DNA of 60,000 nt from Apostichopus japonicus (Eukaryota > Echinodermata > Holothuroidea > Aspidochirotida > Stichopodidae), in NCBI RefSeq assembly GCF_037975245.1, contig NC_092561.1, forward strand, positions 2,394,501 to 2,454,500, in the 5' to 3' direction. This document shows positions 24,301 through 38,232 of the stretch, piece by piece (position 1 is the stretch's first letter; the number at the start of each line of letters is the position of its first letter). The position numbers and the translations under genes were made by a program. The notes under the pieces are model-generated. The model made no database searches. It was not told where the DNA came from and worked only from the letters and a program-made list of their open reading frames with translations.

Positions 24301-27300
24301 ACAGGTGATTTTTTTTTTGGCCCGAAGACCTAACGAGGAACACAACGTATGTTCACGACCTAGCCTAACTGAAACACTCTACGAGGGAAGACGGCCTATA
24401 CTAGCCTAAGTCTGTACACCGGAACCACTGATCTGTACACTAACGTTAATCAACCCAGCATGCAGTTCGCGTTTGAACATTCGCGCAACTAGTACGTAGT
24501 TAGTCATACTACAGCTCTAAACATCAGAACTGAACATTTTCGCGATCTAAGCCTAGACTCTACCCGATGTTAACGGCGAACGAATCTGCAGCACACGAAA
24601 TGTAGGCCCGCCTGCTACTGCTACTACCTGCTACTACCTGCCACTACTACTACTACTAACCGAGGGACTTCAATCATCGTTTGCAGTTCCACTACCAGTT
24701 CTTAGTTAAACTTAAGGGTGAGTGAAATCATGCCAATTTGTATCCCAACCCCTATTTGAGATCAGAGTGTACCGTTAAGTTATTTTAATCGTGTCCATGT
24801 ATTGAATATTTGTTATTTGTATTTAATTGCGGTCGATAGTGTGTTCAATTAAGTATAGGCTCAGGTTGTATACTCATAACTAGCCTAATTGTATTCGGCA
24901 TAATGTCCGTCAGTGAACAGGAAACTTCGACCTCTGTTAATGTTATGCAGAAACATAGGCCCACTGATTTTTTGCCATCACGATTTCAGGGCGATGTAAT
25001 TGATGCAGATTTAGCCGAAGCTCATTATTTGGGATTTGAAGATTATTTAGAGTTGCATAAATTGCCGTCCCAAACCACCCCTGAGGCTGTAGCGGAAGAA
25101 TTTAATGAAATATGTCGCATATTTAAGCGAACACTAAAAGGCCAAGCCAGACTCTGGATTGAGAACAAAAATTTTTCAACTATTGCTGATCTGCGCAAGC
25201 AATTCCTTGCTCGTTTCAGTCCAGGCACTTCTTCCTACGCTAAATCACAGGCATTTCACGCTTTAAGCTATACGCCAGGTGATACAGCTCAAGCTCATTT
25301 GGCCAAAATTTCCAAAGCTGCAGCACAATTAAGCTATGGCGAGGACCAAATTAGAGATAAATTCATCTCGACCCTGCCTTTTCAATGCCGCTCAGCAGTG
25401 TTAATGTCTGCATCACCACAAGCAACAATTGCAGATTTGGTCATGAAAGTACAGTGCTATTTTGACTTACAAATACAAAGTCAACCACCAGCTTCTTCCG
25501 AACTATTTATGGCAATGCACGACAAAGCGTCTTCTGTTCAGACTCCTATTTCTGCATCTTCTGAGATACACGAGTTGTGTAATAAAATTCAGGAATTAGA
25601 GACCAAGTTTGATCAGTCACGTAGGTCAGAATCGCAAGACAATCCTAAAGATGTGAGGCAAAGATATAGTTCTCGTGATTCTCGTGGTCCTAGGACAGGT
25701 CAGAATAATAACAGGAGAAGGTTACCATATTTTAATCCTTCAATCACATGTTATTACTGCCAAAATCGAGGTCATTTTGCACAATACTGTCAAATTCGCC
25801 TAAGCCATGAAATGGAGGCTAATGTAAACAGAGTACCAACACAGAATTTTCAGTAGGGAGCACTTATGATTGCACTCATCATACAGTGACTCCAGACAAA
25901 GTACCAAGTAAAGGAAGATCGAAACGTAAAGCAAATAATATTTGGAAGAATAGTAATATTCCTAGTTCTAGATATACAGGGAACGACCGTAATGTGGATA
26001 TTCAACTGGACACACGTAATTTTGTAAGAGGTACTTTACATGATGGTAAAGGAATTTCATTGTTGTTTGATAGTGGAGCAACACGCTCTATCATTTCTTC
26101 TTCTACAGTGCAAAATTCAAAGTATTTATCCTCTATACAACCAGTCTCAGTTGATGTAGTAAACCTAAAGTTGGGTAATGGTCAGTTTATTCATGCGTAT
26201 AGCACGATAACATTTCAGGTCAAAATTCAGGGTCATGAATTTCAACTTTCTGCTTTAATTGCTGCAAACCTGACAGGTATTGACTTAATATTAGGTAGTC
26301 AAACTCTGAAGGAATTGAATGGATCTTTGGACTTTACCACAAATTGTTTTAGAATAAAACGAGCCAAAGTTTTCCTTAGGCCAGTGCAGAGATTTGTTAT
26401 TTACCCAGGTCAGCAAAGATACATTACTGTACAGGGACGTCTTCCACTATATGCACGAAATGCAGATGTGGTTATTAAACCGTTTCCTTTAATATCTCGT
26501 ATGTGTCCTTCACGAATGTTAGTGAAAATGCATAAAGGTAGAACAAAGATTCTACTAAGGAACATGGGTAACCAGAAATTTTGTCTGAATCCTTCTCGCA
26601 CAGTGGCTCATTTAGATTTAGCAGATATCATTACGGTCACAGAAGACATACCTACTGATTCTCTAGATTTTCTCAATGTCATGAGAGACATCGAAAAACC
26701 GTCTCTTTTTCGAACCAATTCAGACTCCAAAGAGAATCGTGATGCAATTACACGATATAATTTACATCGATATCCACATTTGACAGTCGATGATACCCTG
26801 GTTTCCAAATCCGAACAGGAAATCATGAGAGAAAACATTAATTTGGAACAAAGTATTCTAAGTGCTTCAGAAACAGAAAGCATATATGAATTTCTAGACT
26901 CACATAGAGATGCATTTTCTCTTTATGGTGAATTATCTCACTGTCCAAATTATGAGGCTGATATTACGCTTACTAATGATGAGCCATTTTACATACGTCC
27001 CTATAGACTTTCAGATGAGGACAAAGTCATTGTCGCCAGTGAGCTTGACAAATTAGTGCGATTAGGAATCTTAGCGGTAGGACATCAGTCTTATACCTCA
27101 CCGGTTTTCCTAATTCCAAAGAAGGGAACAAAAGACAAAAGAGTTGTCACAGATTTTCGCTACTTGAACAGTAGAATAAAACGTCTCAATCACCCATTTC
27201 CATTACTGAATGAGACTATCCGTACCATAGGGTACTCTGGAGCCAAAATTTTGGGTGTTCTTGATTTAAAGTCTGCATTCTTCTGTCTGCCACTTAGTGT

Positions 27301-30300
27301 TCATGCACAACAATATACAGGTATTGCTTCATTTCATGGAGGAAAGCATTATTATTATAAACGCTTACCACAGGGATTGAATTTATCTCCAGCGATCTTT
27401 CAGTCGCAAATTAATGATATTTTGGCAACGATCCCAAATTCAAATAAGTTCTGTATTGCTCATCATGACGATATTATTGTGTACAGTGCAGACAAACAAT
27501 CTCACAAACAACACCTACAGGCAATTTTTAAGGTTTTAATGGACAATGGATTGAAAATCTCTCCGAAAAAGTGTAGCATTTTCCAAAATTCAGTCCGATA
27601 TATGGGACATTTGCTCTCAATAACCCCAGAAGGTGAGGCTTGTATCCAACCTTTGCATGACAGATGTGCAGCGATTAGGAACACACCGAAACCACACAAT
27701 GTTAAGTCAGTAAGACGATTTGTAGGTGCAGTTAATTATGTGGCTTCGTTTTTTCCAAATATTCAAGCACTATTGAGACCATTACATCATTTGAGTCGTA
27801 AGAGAAAGGTATTTAAATGGACAGAGGAACATCAGTGTGCATTTCAAAGTATTAAAGAGTTGTTGTGTAATCCACCTATATTGCATATGCCACAGAAATA
27901 TGGTCGTTTTGTATTATATAGTGACACATCACGAGTAGCAACAGGATCATACCTGACACAAAGAGTTAATGGCAAAGAGAATATTATTGCATATTACTCT
28001 AAGATATTACCACCAGCATGTCAGAGGTATAGTGTAACTGAATTAGAAATGATGGGTCTATTTATTAATGTGACAGCATTCAAACATTTATTGCAAAATG
28101 TAGAATTTGAGGCATATGTTGATCACTCAGCCATTGTTGAATTGTTTAAATCAAAACAAGAACCAGCAACTTCACGCTTACGTAAACTTCTGTTCAAATT
28201 GTCAGAATTTACATTTCAGGTTGGTTATAAGAAAGGCTCAGAATTGGTTTTGGCAGATTATTTGTCTAGAGCACCACAGGAATTTCACTCTGAAATAGAT
28301 CAGGTTGCTCAAGAGGTCAATTCTTGTGAGGATTTTTCAACTCCACCTAAGGAGACATTTAATCCAATCATGACAAGGTCAATGGCAAGGTCAATGGGAG
28401 TCGAAGTTCCAGATTTATTTCCGAATAAAGTCACAAAGGAGTCCAAGCAGGATTCCCCAGCCAGAGAATCAACAAATAGAGTTGAAAGGACATCCGTTCC
28501 TAAGGCAAAACATTCTAAGGAGCATGTTACACAGAGACCACAATCTGAGTCACAAAAGACGACTACACCAGTTATTTCTACTGATAAGAGAGATACATAT
28601 AGTCAAAGGCCTACTATTACTATGCCGAGTGAAAATAGACGTACATTTAGCCCTGACATATTAGTTGTGCCAAATTTTACAAGTGTTTCTCAACCTACAG
28701 AGCCAAGATTAGTGGATCAGAGTAGACATAGGGTGCCAGAGGTAGTAAGAGAACCACCTCCAGAATTATTTGTTCAGCCAAAGCCAGTCATAACAAACAT
28801 TGATCATTTGGTTACAGGGCACATTCCAAAGCAAAAGGAATTGAATAAAGTCATGAAGGCAATTCGAGGAAAGCTGATCAAAAACTATGATCTGCCATTT
28901 GATGTAAAAGAGTTGCAAATTCAACAACAAACTTGTCCTTACTACAAACCAATTTATGATTTTCTTGCACATGACATTATTCCAAGTAATGCTAAGCATG
29001 CTAGAACTGTTCGTTCTCAAGCAGAGGATTATTTGTTATGTAATAGTTTGTTATTCAGGATATTTTTGCATGAGACTAATGATGCTAAGATGACTCTTCA
29101 GTTAGTCGTACCTGAGACTATGGTAGAACAGATAATATCTCGATATCATGATGACTTGTTAAGTAATCATCAAGGTGTAATGCGTACATATTTGACCATT
29201 AGACAGCATTTCTATCTGCGCAATATGTTTCAACGCATCAGTAATTATATTCAGGCATGTCTCCGTTGTCAAGAATTCCGTAAGAAACCGGACAAATTGA
29301 GACAATATCATGCTCGCATTCCTGATTCTTATCGTCCTTTTGACAGACTTAGTCTGGATTTCAAGACTATGCCCACAACGGCTACAGGATTTAAACATTT
29401 GCTGGTTGTTTGTGATGAGATCACTAGATTTGTGTATGTGTTTCTCTTAAGACTCTTGATGCTGAAACGATATGTGAAGCATTATTGCAGAGGGTAGTCA
29501 CAACCTTTGGTCCACCGTCTTGTATTATAAGTGATGCGGCAGCTTCTCTTACAGGAAAATTAGTGGAGCTCTTAAGTAAAGCTTTAGGCATTGAACAAAA
29601 GTTCATCAGTGTTAAGCAATCATGGAAGCTTACAGGTTGAAAGACACATTCAGACTCTTTCAAATTTCCTCAAAGTGAACTTAAATCAGTTTGGTACGGA
29701 TTGGGTACGATTTGTCCCAACATCAGCCTATGCATATAACACATTTTCCTCTCCTCAGTTGGGTAGCTATAGCCCATTTGAACTTGCATTTGGACGTAAG
29801 CCGCCAAATCTTACAAATTTATCGTTCAATCCAATGGCAGGATTATCACAATCTCATGGAGAATATGCTGCATTGTTAAAGAAACGATTTGATCATTTGT
29901 CAAGGGTAATGTTAGTCTTACAAAAGAAGCAACAAGATGCTCAAAATGTTAAGATAAGTGCAAAACTGGACAAAGGTGCAATTTATTCAACGGGTCAATT
30001 AGTGTATCTATATAAGCCAACGTCTTCCTCCTTGACTGCGAACTCTCGCAAAATTGCTGCAGAATGGTGTGGACCACTAGTGATCCATCAAGTTTTAGAT
30101 AGGACTCATTATTTGTTGGCCACTCTCAAAGGAGAAATTCTTAGTGATGTATTCAATTATAACAGGCTTAAACCATGTTTTGTAAGAGCATCTTCTGAAA
30201 CTAAGAATATCACTAACATTCAGAAATTGCGTCAGGTCTTGAAAACAAAAGGTTCATCAAGTGAAAAGGTTGCACGAATGCGAAATGTTTTGAGTAGTAA

Positions 30301-33300
30301 CACTTCTAATGCAGAAAATGTTAATGTCATGCAAGATGCACATATTGAGTTTCATGATGAGTTTGGTAACATTTTGCCAGGGGTAACTTCAGATCATGTC
30401 ATGTGTCTTATGACCACTAAGCCAATGAATGTTGCATCCTTTTTAGAGAATAGAGCACATAATGAAGGATTAGCAATTCCATATCCTTCCATCAAAGATA
30501 GCATATTAAGGCAAAAGAAAGTTTTTGCAAATGCTCCACAAGGAGACATGAAAGTCCAACGTGCTAGATACAAATTGGGTGAATTACAGGTTCTGGTCAC
30601 CTATCAGACACCATGTTTTCCAACAGGCTTTAAGAGTCATGATTTTTGGTGGAATGTAGGGAAATATTCCAACACAGAGGAAATAATGAATTTTCTCCAT
30701 GAAAAGGGATTGAACATTACAGGCAATCCAGGCAGGATGTTGCAAACATTATATGGTTAGAATGTATAACTGCATATTGCTTTAAGTTCAGATGAACAGG
30801 TGTTTTACCCACAATTGTATGAATGGAATGTGTCATGGCATTTACCTGCATACCTATTAAGTGGAAGTCATTGTACTGTATGGTGTAACAATATAAGCTT
30901 TATTGTTTAAAACGCCACCAAGTGACCTAGTTTCATCTTTTATAACAAATGTGTAATGAGTATACCTTATTTTTCTCCTTATGAATTCGTTCAAACGTTT
31001 ACCCGGCAATTAGAACATATCCGGAATATTAGCAACATGGGTTTTCATATATTGAGAAATATTTTAAGGATATTTACATTGCATCATTTATGTTATATAT
31101 TGAAGGCTATTTAGAGACAGCATTGAAGATGTGCAACTTTTGCTTACAGCAACAGTTATCGAAGCAAATGAGAGTATAGATGTTTTGAGGAAGTTATGTA
31201 TATATTTTCTTTTCCTCAATTATTCATGCAAAAGTAAATTTCATCATGAAGTTGAAAAGACAAGATGTTAAGTATTATGTAAATTTGAAGAAAGATTTGT
31301 TGATGTCATAGTCTATGGAGTCTCTTTTATGGTATCGAATATCTAGTACTTTGGTACTTTACTAGATCAATTCGGAGTGCATACCTAGGGTCACCATGCT
31401 ATCGAGTCACATTTTGTTGATTTTCTTGAAGTGAATGTATATGATTCACAGGGTTTCAAAGCAGTTTTGAAACTATGCCTTCATTAAAGACGAGGTTTTG
31501 TAAATGAGTTTGTAATATTTTAAGGTTCTTTTGTAATGTACGAATTTTTTATGGAACGCTGAGGTGTTCTGTTCAGTTAAAAGATAACTAAGTCTAGTAT
31601 TCTCTGATCTCTCCCCAATTCACGGCATGATTTCACTTTTGATATAAATGTATTATTGATGTATGAAATGCATAAATGTATTTTGTAAGAGATACTGCAT
31701 ATTTTGCTGTGTCATGTAACTTTAAGATATCTTAATGATATTTTTTTTTTTTAGATTACATCATATGATGTCATCAATTTTGAAGAGGTACACAATATTT
31801 TCATGGAGAATAGTGTCAATGTATATAACATATGATCATTTTTAATAATTCGTAACCAAGATGTTAACCTTTGAGATATATGAAGACCATTTATTGAAGT
31901 CAATGAATATTAATGAATGTGCTCACACTACTTTTTTGAGATAAAGATAAGTTAAAGCAGTATGATGTTAAAATTTTGGAGTATCCAAAAATTTTAAAAG
32001 ATTGAGGGGGATGTTATGAAATAGTGATACCATCTCTTTGATGTTACCGAAACACTCCATCGAGACACCTTACAGGCCTCTTATGTATTTATCTAGGTCA
32101 TGGATTCAGTTTTCCCACGAGAAGTTTTAACTATCTTATTGAATCTTGGTACAGGGCCTTTTCCCAAAATAGATTCCATTATGTCTGTGGAACATTCGAG
32201 AAGGTTCTCTCACGTGGTATGGAAGTTTCCATAGAAAGGGGATGGACTTCCAAACTCCCAACCAATCAGGGCAGATCAGTGCCAGTGCACTTACTTTTAT
32301 ATCGTTAAGCTAATACAGGATGGTCAGTTTATTGGCTGCCTACTGATTATGCGCAGTGAGATTTTATGGAAGTAAGGTTTAAAAGTAAAAGGAGGCCGAA
32401 AATTTGAGCACTCCGTCAGCAAAGTTTATCACTTGGTCAGCAAATTTATCACTCCGCCGAAAGTTCATCACTCCTAATTGTTTAATTGACGGAGTCAAGT
32501 CAAGTCAAGTCATTGTAATTTAGTTTTATTTGTAAAGAGAATCGACAGAGAAGAAATTATACCGAATCATTAAATCAAATCCTATCTCGTCAACTTGTTT
32601 TTTGTGTGAACTCATTGTTTTCTTCCGTTCGAGATATCTCCTGAAGAAGCATAAATACGGCATCAAGATATCCCAGTACCTTTCTATCGCGAGTCCCGAT
32701 ATAGTTTTACTATCGGAGGAGCCGGGCTCGACACAATATTACAATAAGTCAAATGTTTTCACCATAGCAACAATAGGTCAAATGTTTTCATCATAAAAAC
32801 AATCAGTCAAATGTTATTACCACAGCAACAATAAGTCAATTGTTTTCACCATAGCAACAATAATCAGTCAAATGTTCTTACCATAGCAACAATCACTCAA
32901 ATGTTTTCATCATAGCAACAATAAGTCAAATGTTTTCACCATAGCAACAATAGGTCAAATGTTTTCATCATAAAAACAATCAGTCGAATGTTATTACCAC
33001 AGCAACAATAAGTCAAATGTTTTCACCATAGCAACAATAATCAGTCAAATGTTTTCATCATAGCAACAATAAGCCAAATGTTTTCACCATAGCAACAGCC
33101 AGTGTAACGTTCAAATTCACTTTCATCATGGAAAATTACACTGTCAGGATAATGCTTCCATGCTTTCACTATTAGTCCAGTCAATGTATGGTTAAACCTC
33201 AAACTAATTGCAAAAGAACTGTTCAACATTAGCAGGGTATATTTAATCATCCTTTCTAACACACCGAAAACAGACATAAATCTTTGTTGCAGAAATAGTG

Positions 33301-36300
33301 AAATCTTTGCTGAAAAAACTTTGTGTTCAAAATTAGCGCGTACTTTACCGGCCACCGTCGGTACGCCTGTATTACGCGGTTGCCAAAGTTACACGTACTC
33401 TAATGCAAACTGATTTATTTTAATTTAAAAACAATAAAAATGGCCTCTTTGGGGTCAACATGTTTTTCTATCAGACTTTTATAATCAGAAAAGCTAGGAA
33501 GTCGGGTTTTTTTCTGTAAAATAAAAACTGAATGGGCTAATCGAGGTTATAACAAGTAAATTATGCACATGCTGCAGTCGTAATATACCATCAGTTTCAA
33601 TGTAAACTTCAGATAAGACTTGGTATACGAGAGATTCATAAAACTCAATAACAAAGATAAGGAATCATTGGGAGATATGACCAAACATATAATAGCCTGG
33701 GTGACTAAATGAAAATGGCGATGAACAGATATCGTTATCAGATCTTGTAGAAAATATGAGGGTGTTTGTTTTTAACGATGATGTAGCAATGTTTATACGA
33801 AGAACTGAAGGAACGTGTTGCTGGAGCAATTCTCATCAGTGGATTTAATGGAAACCCTGACGTAATTATACGGAGGAGTCGCAATAGGCGTTTTCACGTG
33901 GTTTCATTGAAATAGCCGGGCATCCAATGTTCAGGATAGCTTCAAGAATAGCTTCCAACGTTTTTATATCACTGATTACTAATGTCAGTAATGTTTTGCA
34001 TGAATAATTTAATGGGAGTCAACATGCCTATACACCTTGGTCTGTCTTAGTCTTTAGCAACTACCGTACTGATTTGTCTAGCTAACACACAAAGTAAATA
34101 CATGCCCTGCACAAGCGTCCAAAAAGATATTTCAATTCACGTACCGTTGATGGTATACATCCAGCATGCTTTATGGTAATTTAGTAAACGCACTTCAAGC
34201 AAATTCTGTGAACCTGTCTAATATATATATATATATATAGTAATGTAGGCAATGGATTATATACAGGTGTAATTAACAAAGTAATACTGTTATATTGAAT
34301 TTTCATTGATTGATTTCACTGAATATATGAAAATAAAGAGTTTTATGGCAAGTTATGAAAACACTACCTTGCACGTTTATCTTTCGTCATAGTTTTTACT
34401 TGTTATTTGGCTTCATATGCCTCAGAATAAGAATAATTATTTACTGCCTTCCCTGGAATGGGCATTGTTGAGGGCATCACTCTGACCTATATAGACAAGA
34501 GAAAATGTAGGTATATACATGGACTATATATTGAAACTGAATCGGTGATGAATATGTAAATGGCGAGAAAGAGGTGGAGAGAGAGAGAGGTGGGTGGAGA
34601 GGGAGGTGGGTGGAGTGAGGTGGGTGGATAGAGAGGTGGGTGGAGAGGGAGGTGGGTGGAGTGAGGTGGGTGGATAGAGAGGTGGGTGGAGCGGGAGGTG
34701 GGTGGAGTGGGGTGGAGAGAGGTGGGTGGAGAGGGAGGTGGGTGGAGTGAGGTGGGTGGATAGAGAGGTGGGTGGAGAGGGAGGTGGGTGGAGTGAGGTG
34801 GAGAGAGAGGTGGGTGGTGAGGGAGGTGGGTGGAGTGAGGTGGGTGGAGAGAGAGGTGGAGGTCGGCATGCAGTTCCTTTTTACCCAAATCATTTTCACA
34901 TACATGTGTCGCTACGTATCTGTATCTTGGCCACCACACAGGTTTGCTTCGGTAGACTCTCTCCGAATCTGTAGCATCATTTGAGTTTTCGATTCACGTC
35001 ATTGACATGTTTTGCTACTGGATTCAAGTGATCAGCTTATCACTGTGTTATTTTAATGGTTAACTTTAAGCAAGTCAGTCGCTTCACCTTGCGTGTTGAT
35101 CGGCGAGCTATGACTCGTTTATAGGCACAACATTAGAATATATAAGAATGTTTGCCCAGTCCCATCCATCCACTATATTTCCCCGTGTCCCTTATTGGAT
35201 ATTTATGCCAGTCAAACCAATTTCTGCTACTTTAAAACTGATGAAAACAGATCTCTTATCGATGTAGCAAAGGCCAGAGTCGCCATCTTGTTATAAGGCG
35301 CCATTGCAGCTCGATTCTGCAACTTCTAATAATGAATATTTTCAATATGTTTTCTACAAGGTATATGTCTGTCGAAAACCGCCAAACATATTCCTTTGAA
35401 ATTTGGTCGAGGTTCACCCATGTTTTCTTCTTCACAGATTGACTGGACTATAAGGCATGCATGTTGGAATTTTTGTTCGTGGAGTCTATAAACTGCACGA
35501 ATTTATTTTTTGAGTCTAAAATCTTAATTTTTTTTCTAAGAAGGTTCCCATGAACCCACCCCCTAAGTGGGAACGGCCTCACTGACCCAGGGCCACAGCG
35601 CCTCCTTTAATAAAATCCTGGATCCCCCCCACCCCTCGGCTTGAAAACTTTATATCCTACTAGACGATCATCAACAAAAACAGCGACTCTATAATTTTAT
35701 CCCCATCTCTCTTTTCCTGACAGGCTGGAGTGGTTTAGCTGTGCTGGTAACTTTGGCGATAATTCAATTATACACGGGAATAATTCTTGGTCGGTGTTGG
35801 AGTTTGTTACAAGAGAGGTTTGAGATCTATCGACAGCAGACCAGATACCCATATGCTGCAATCGGCTATGAAGCTTTCGGAAAAATTGGAAGGTAAATGA
35901 CTATATCTAGAGCAAAGTGGCGTAATAAGCACTTGTATGATGTATATGAAAAGCACAAACCCAGCAGTAAAACATAATTGCATATGTTTGACAATATTTA
36001 TATACATATTAATTCGAACATATACGGGCCAAATCAAATCGCAAGTCGTTTTGTATGGTTCTGTTACATCGAATGTACACGTGTGTTAAATCGAATATAG
36101 ATGTGTTCACACGAATTTATAAACGAATTCCAAGAGTCAAATTTCAATTGGTTATAACAAAATTGTAAACAGCATATGGTAAACAATTATGTATTTTGAC
36201 CATATATTAATCCACACCTAGAATTATGTAAATGCAAAAACTCCTACCCCGTGCCCACTTCCCTCCCCTCCTTGCCCTCCGGGTTCCAATCAACCTTTCT

Positions 36301-37346
36301 AGAAGACGTTTGCCCGAACGTTCCCTATAGAAAGTTTCGTGTTATACAGTTACTGCTAATTCTGTCAGTGATATGCAAAAATATTCAGTTATAATGTTGT
36401 ATGAAGCTAACCGATACAGTGGTATAATTATCTCTTTACCAGCACATTGCAGCGTCTAAGCACGAGGATAATATTTCATTCTTTTTAAGTAGTGTACTTT
36501 AGAAATGAAATGTGAATGCTGCTGTGTCTGACACCGCAGTGGTTATACTATTAAATCTAATCGATGAAAGATACAATTCACCGATGGCCGCTGATTTTTT
36601 TAAGGGAAATGCTAATTAATTTTCTACGAAATAAATGGACAGATTAATGTATCGTTGGCGATAAATACACCAACCAGTAGGTTTGTTGTTTAAGGGTGGG
36701 AGGAGGTAGGGTGTCGGCGGGGGGGGGGGGGGTGGCTGGTTATTACACTGTTCGCAATCAAAAACTGTGTGCAGATATATGTAACCTGTGGCGTCGAGAA
36801 ATACGTCGGGCCCCGAGGGACAATTATGTCACCGGACCTTTCCTCGCCCTCCTCCTTTTTTTACTTTTTAAATTTTTGTTGTAGTCTTCATTTATCCTCA
36901 AGCATTCTGTGAAAATGAACACGTCGTATTTCATCCTGTTTCTAACCCACAGGATAATAGTTACTGTTACTATAAACACAACTCTTCTGTGCATTTGCGT
37001 GGTCCTCTTATTAATTATCTCCGAGAATGTCATGATACTACTGAATATTCACGACTTAAATCATTGCATCATGATGGCTATCATAGTTATTCTACTGTGT
37101 CCATTCTCTTGGCTTGGAACGCCAAAGGACTTTTGGTAAGTTTATTTATCCTTTTGTAGCTTTTAGTAAGATTATATAGTAAAAACAACGTAAACACTGT
37201 TTTGTTTTTATTACCTTGTTAATTAGTTGTATGGGAAGTTAACACTAGATAATCCAGTCTGAATACACGTCTGATATGTACAGTGCATGTGTACATGCGT
37301 ATATACATATATATGCGTATATGCGTACATGCGTACATGCGTATAT

Positions 37347-37380
<34 letters not shown>

Positions 37381-37566
37381 ATATCTCGGCCTTTTGGCTA
37401 AGATCATGTGTAGTATCTGTTCTTTTAGGGAATGGTGATACACACCTGACGATGATCACACAGTCACAGTCCCGATGCAAGGGGACTGGGGCTGAGAGCG
37501 GATCAGTCGTTTGGTAGTTTGGTTTTCGTGCCCAGGTTCTTTCCTGGGTGACTTTTTCTTAAAAAG

Positions 37567-37604
<38 letters not shown>

Positions 37605-37608
37605 CATA

Positions 37609-37702
<94 letters not shown>

Positions 37703-37706
37703 ATAT

Positions 37707-37767
<61 letters not shown>

Positions 37768-38160
37768 TATAATATCAGATAACGTGTATAGGCTTTTCCT
37801 AGGGATTTTAAATCTCAACAAGTGTAAAGTCAGTGCAGTTCTTTACAATTCATAACATGACGACATTTGAAACCAATATCTAAAGTACATCAGGCAGCAT
37901 TTACAATACCGGTTTTATATTTTGCGCTGGTAGGCGCTTATCTGTAGATCTTTGTGCTTCCTCAACTGTAAAATGTAAAATAGTACAGTCATCGTACAAG
38001 AGATATGAAATGTAATACTTACTAACGTGTTAGTCAGTGCGTATAGCGTTTCATATCTTTGATGTTGAGTTGGGAAATCAGACTTTTGTTTATGAAATGT
38101 GGGTTAACGATATATAAAAATAAAAAAATAAATATATATATATATATATAAATATATAAA

Positions 38161-38232
<72 letters not shown>

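Larger units (their letters stand above)
23483..32743 (+). mobile_element. Ty3/gypsy LTR retrotransposon, 9261 bp
   Basis: Order: 5' LTR (23483-24219), primer site, gag, pol with protease-RT-RNase H-integrase, long 3' non-coding region, polypurine tract, 3' LTR (32012-32743). The target duplication ATAA (23479-23482 and 32744-32747) restores the minisatellite unit when the element is removed. By eye the LTRs differ by two substitutions and one 5-bp indel, so insertion is recent. The order with integrase after RNase H marks Ty3/gypsy. It lies in transporter intron 2 in the sense orientation. No envelope-like frame was seen. Confidence 0.95.

Noticed and set aside
23483-32743. Endogenous retrovirus with envelope gene
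   Set aside because: No third frame with signal peptide or membrane anchor is present; gene content is that of a gypsy retrotransposon.
23378-33098. CRISPR-like array in the 29-bp repeats
   Set aside because: Units are contiguous minisatellite repeats without spacers, in a eukaryotic genome.
33041-33355. 104-codon minus-strand frame in transporter intron 2
   Set aside because: Begins within a minisatellite, has no recognised domain and no promoter or splice signals.
34477-34939. His/Pro/Thr-rich frames on the minus strand
   Set aside because: Translation of the purine-rich minisatellite; no gene context.
37384-37430. Functional U2 snRNA gene
   Set aside because: Only the first part of U2 is present; the Sm site and 3' stem-loops are missing and no snRNA promoter element is seen.
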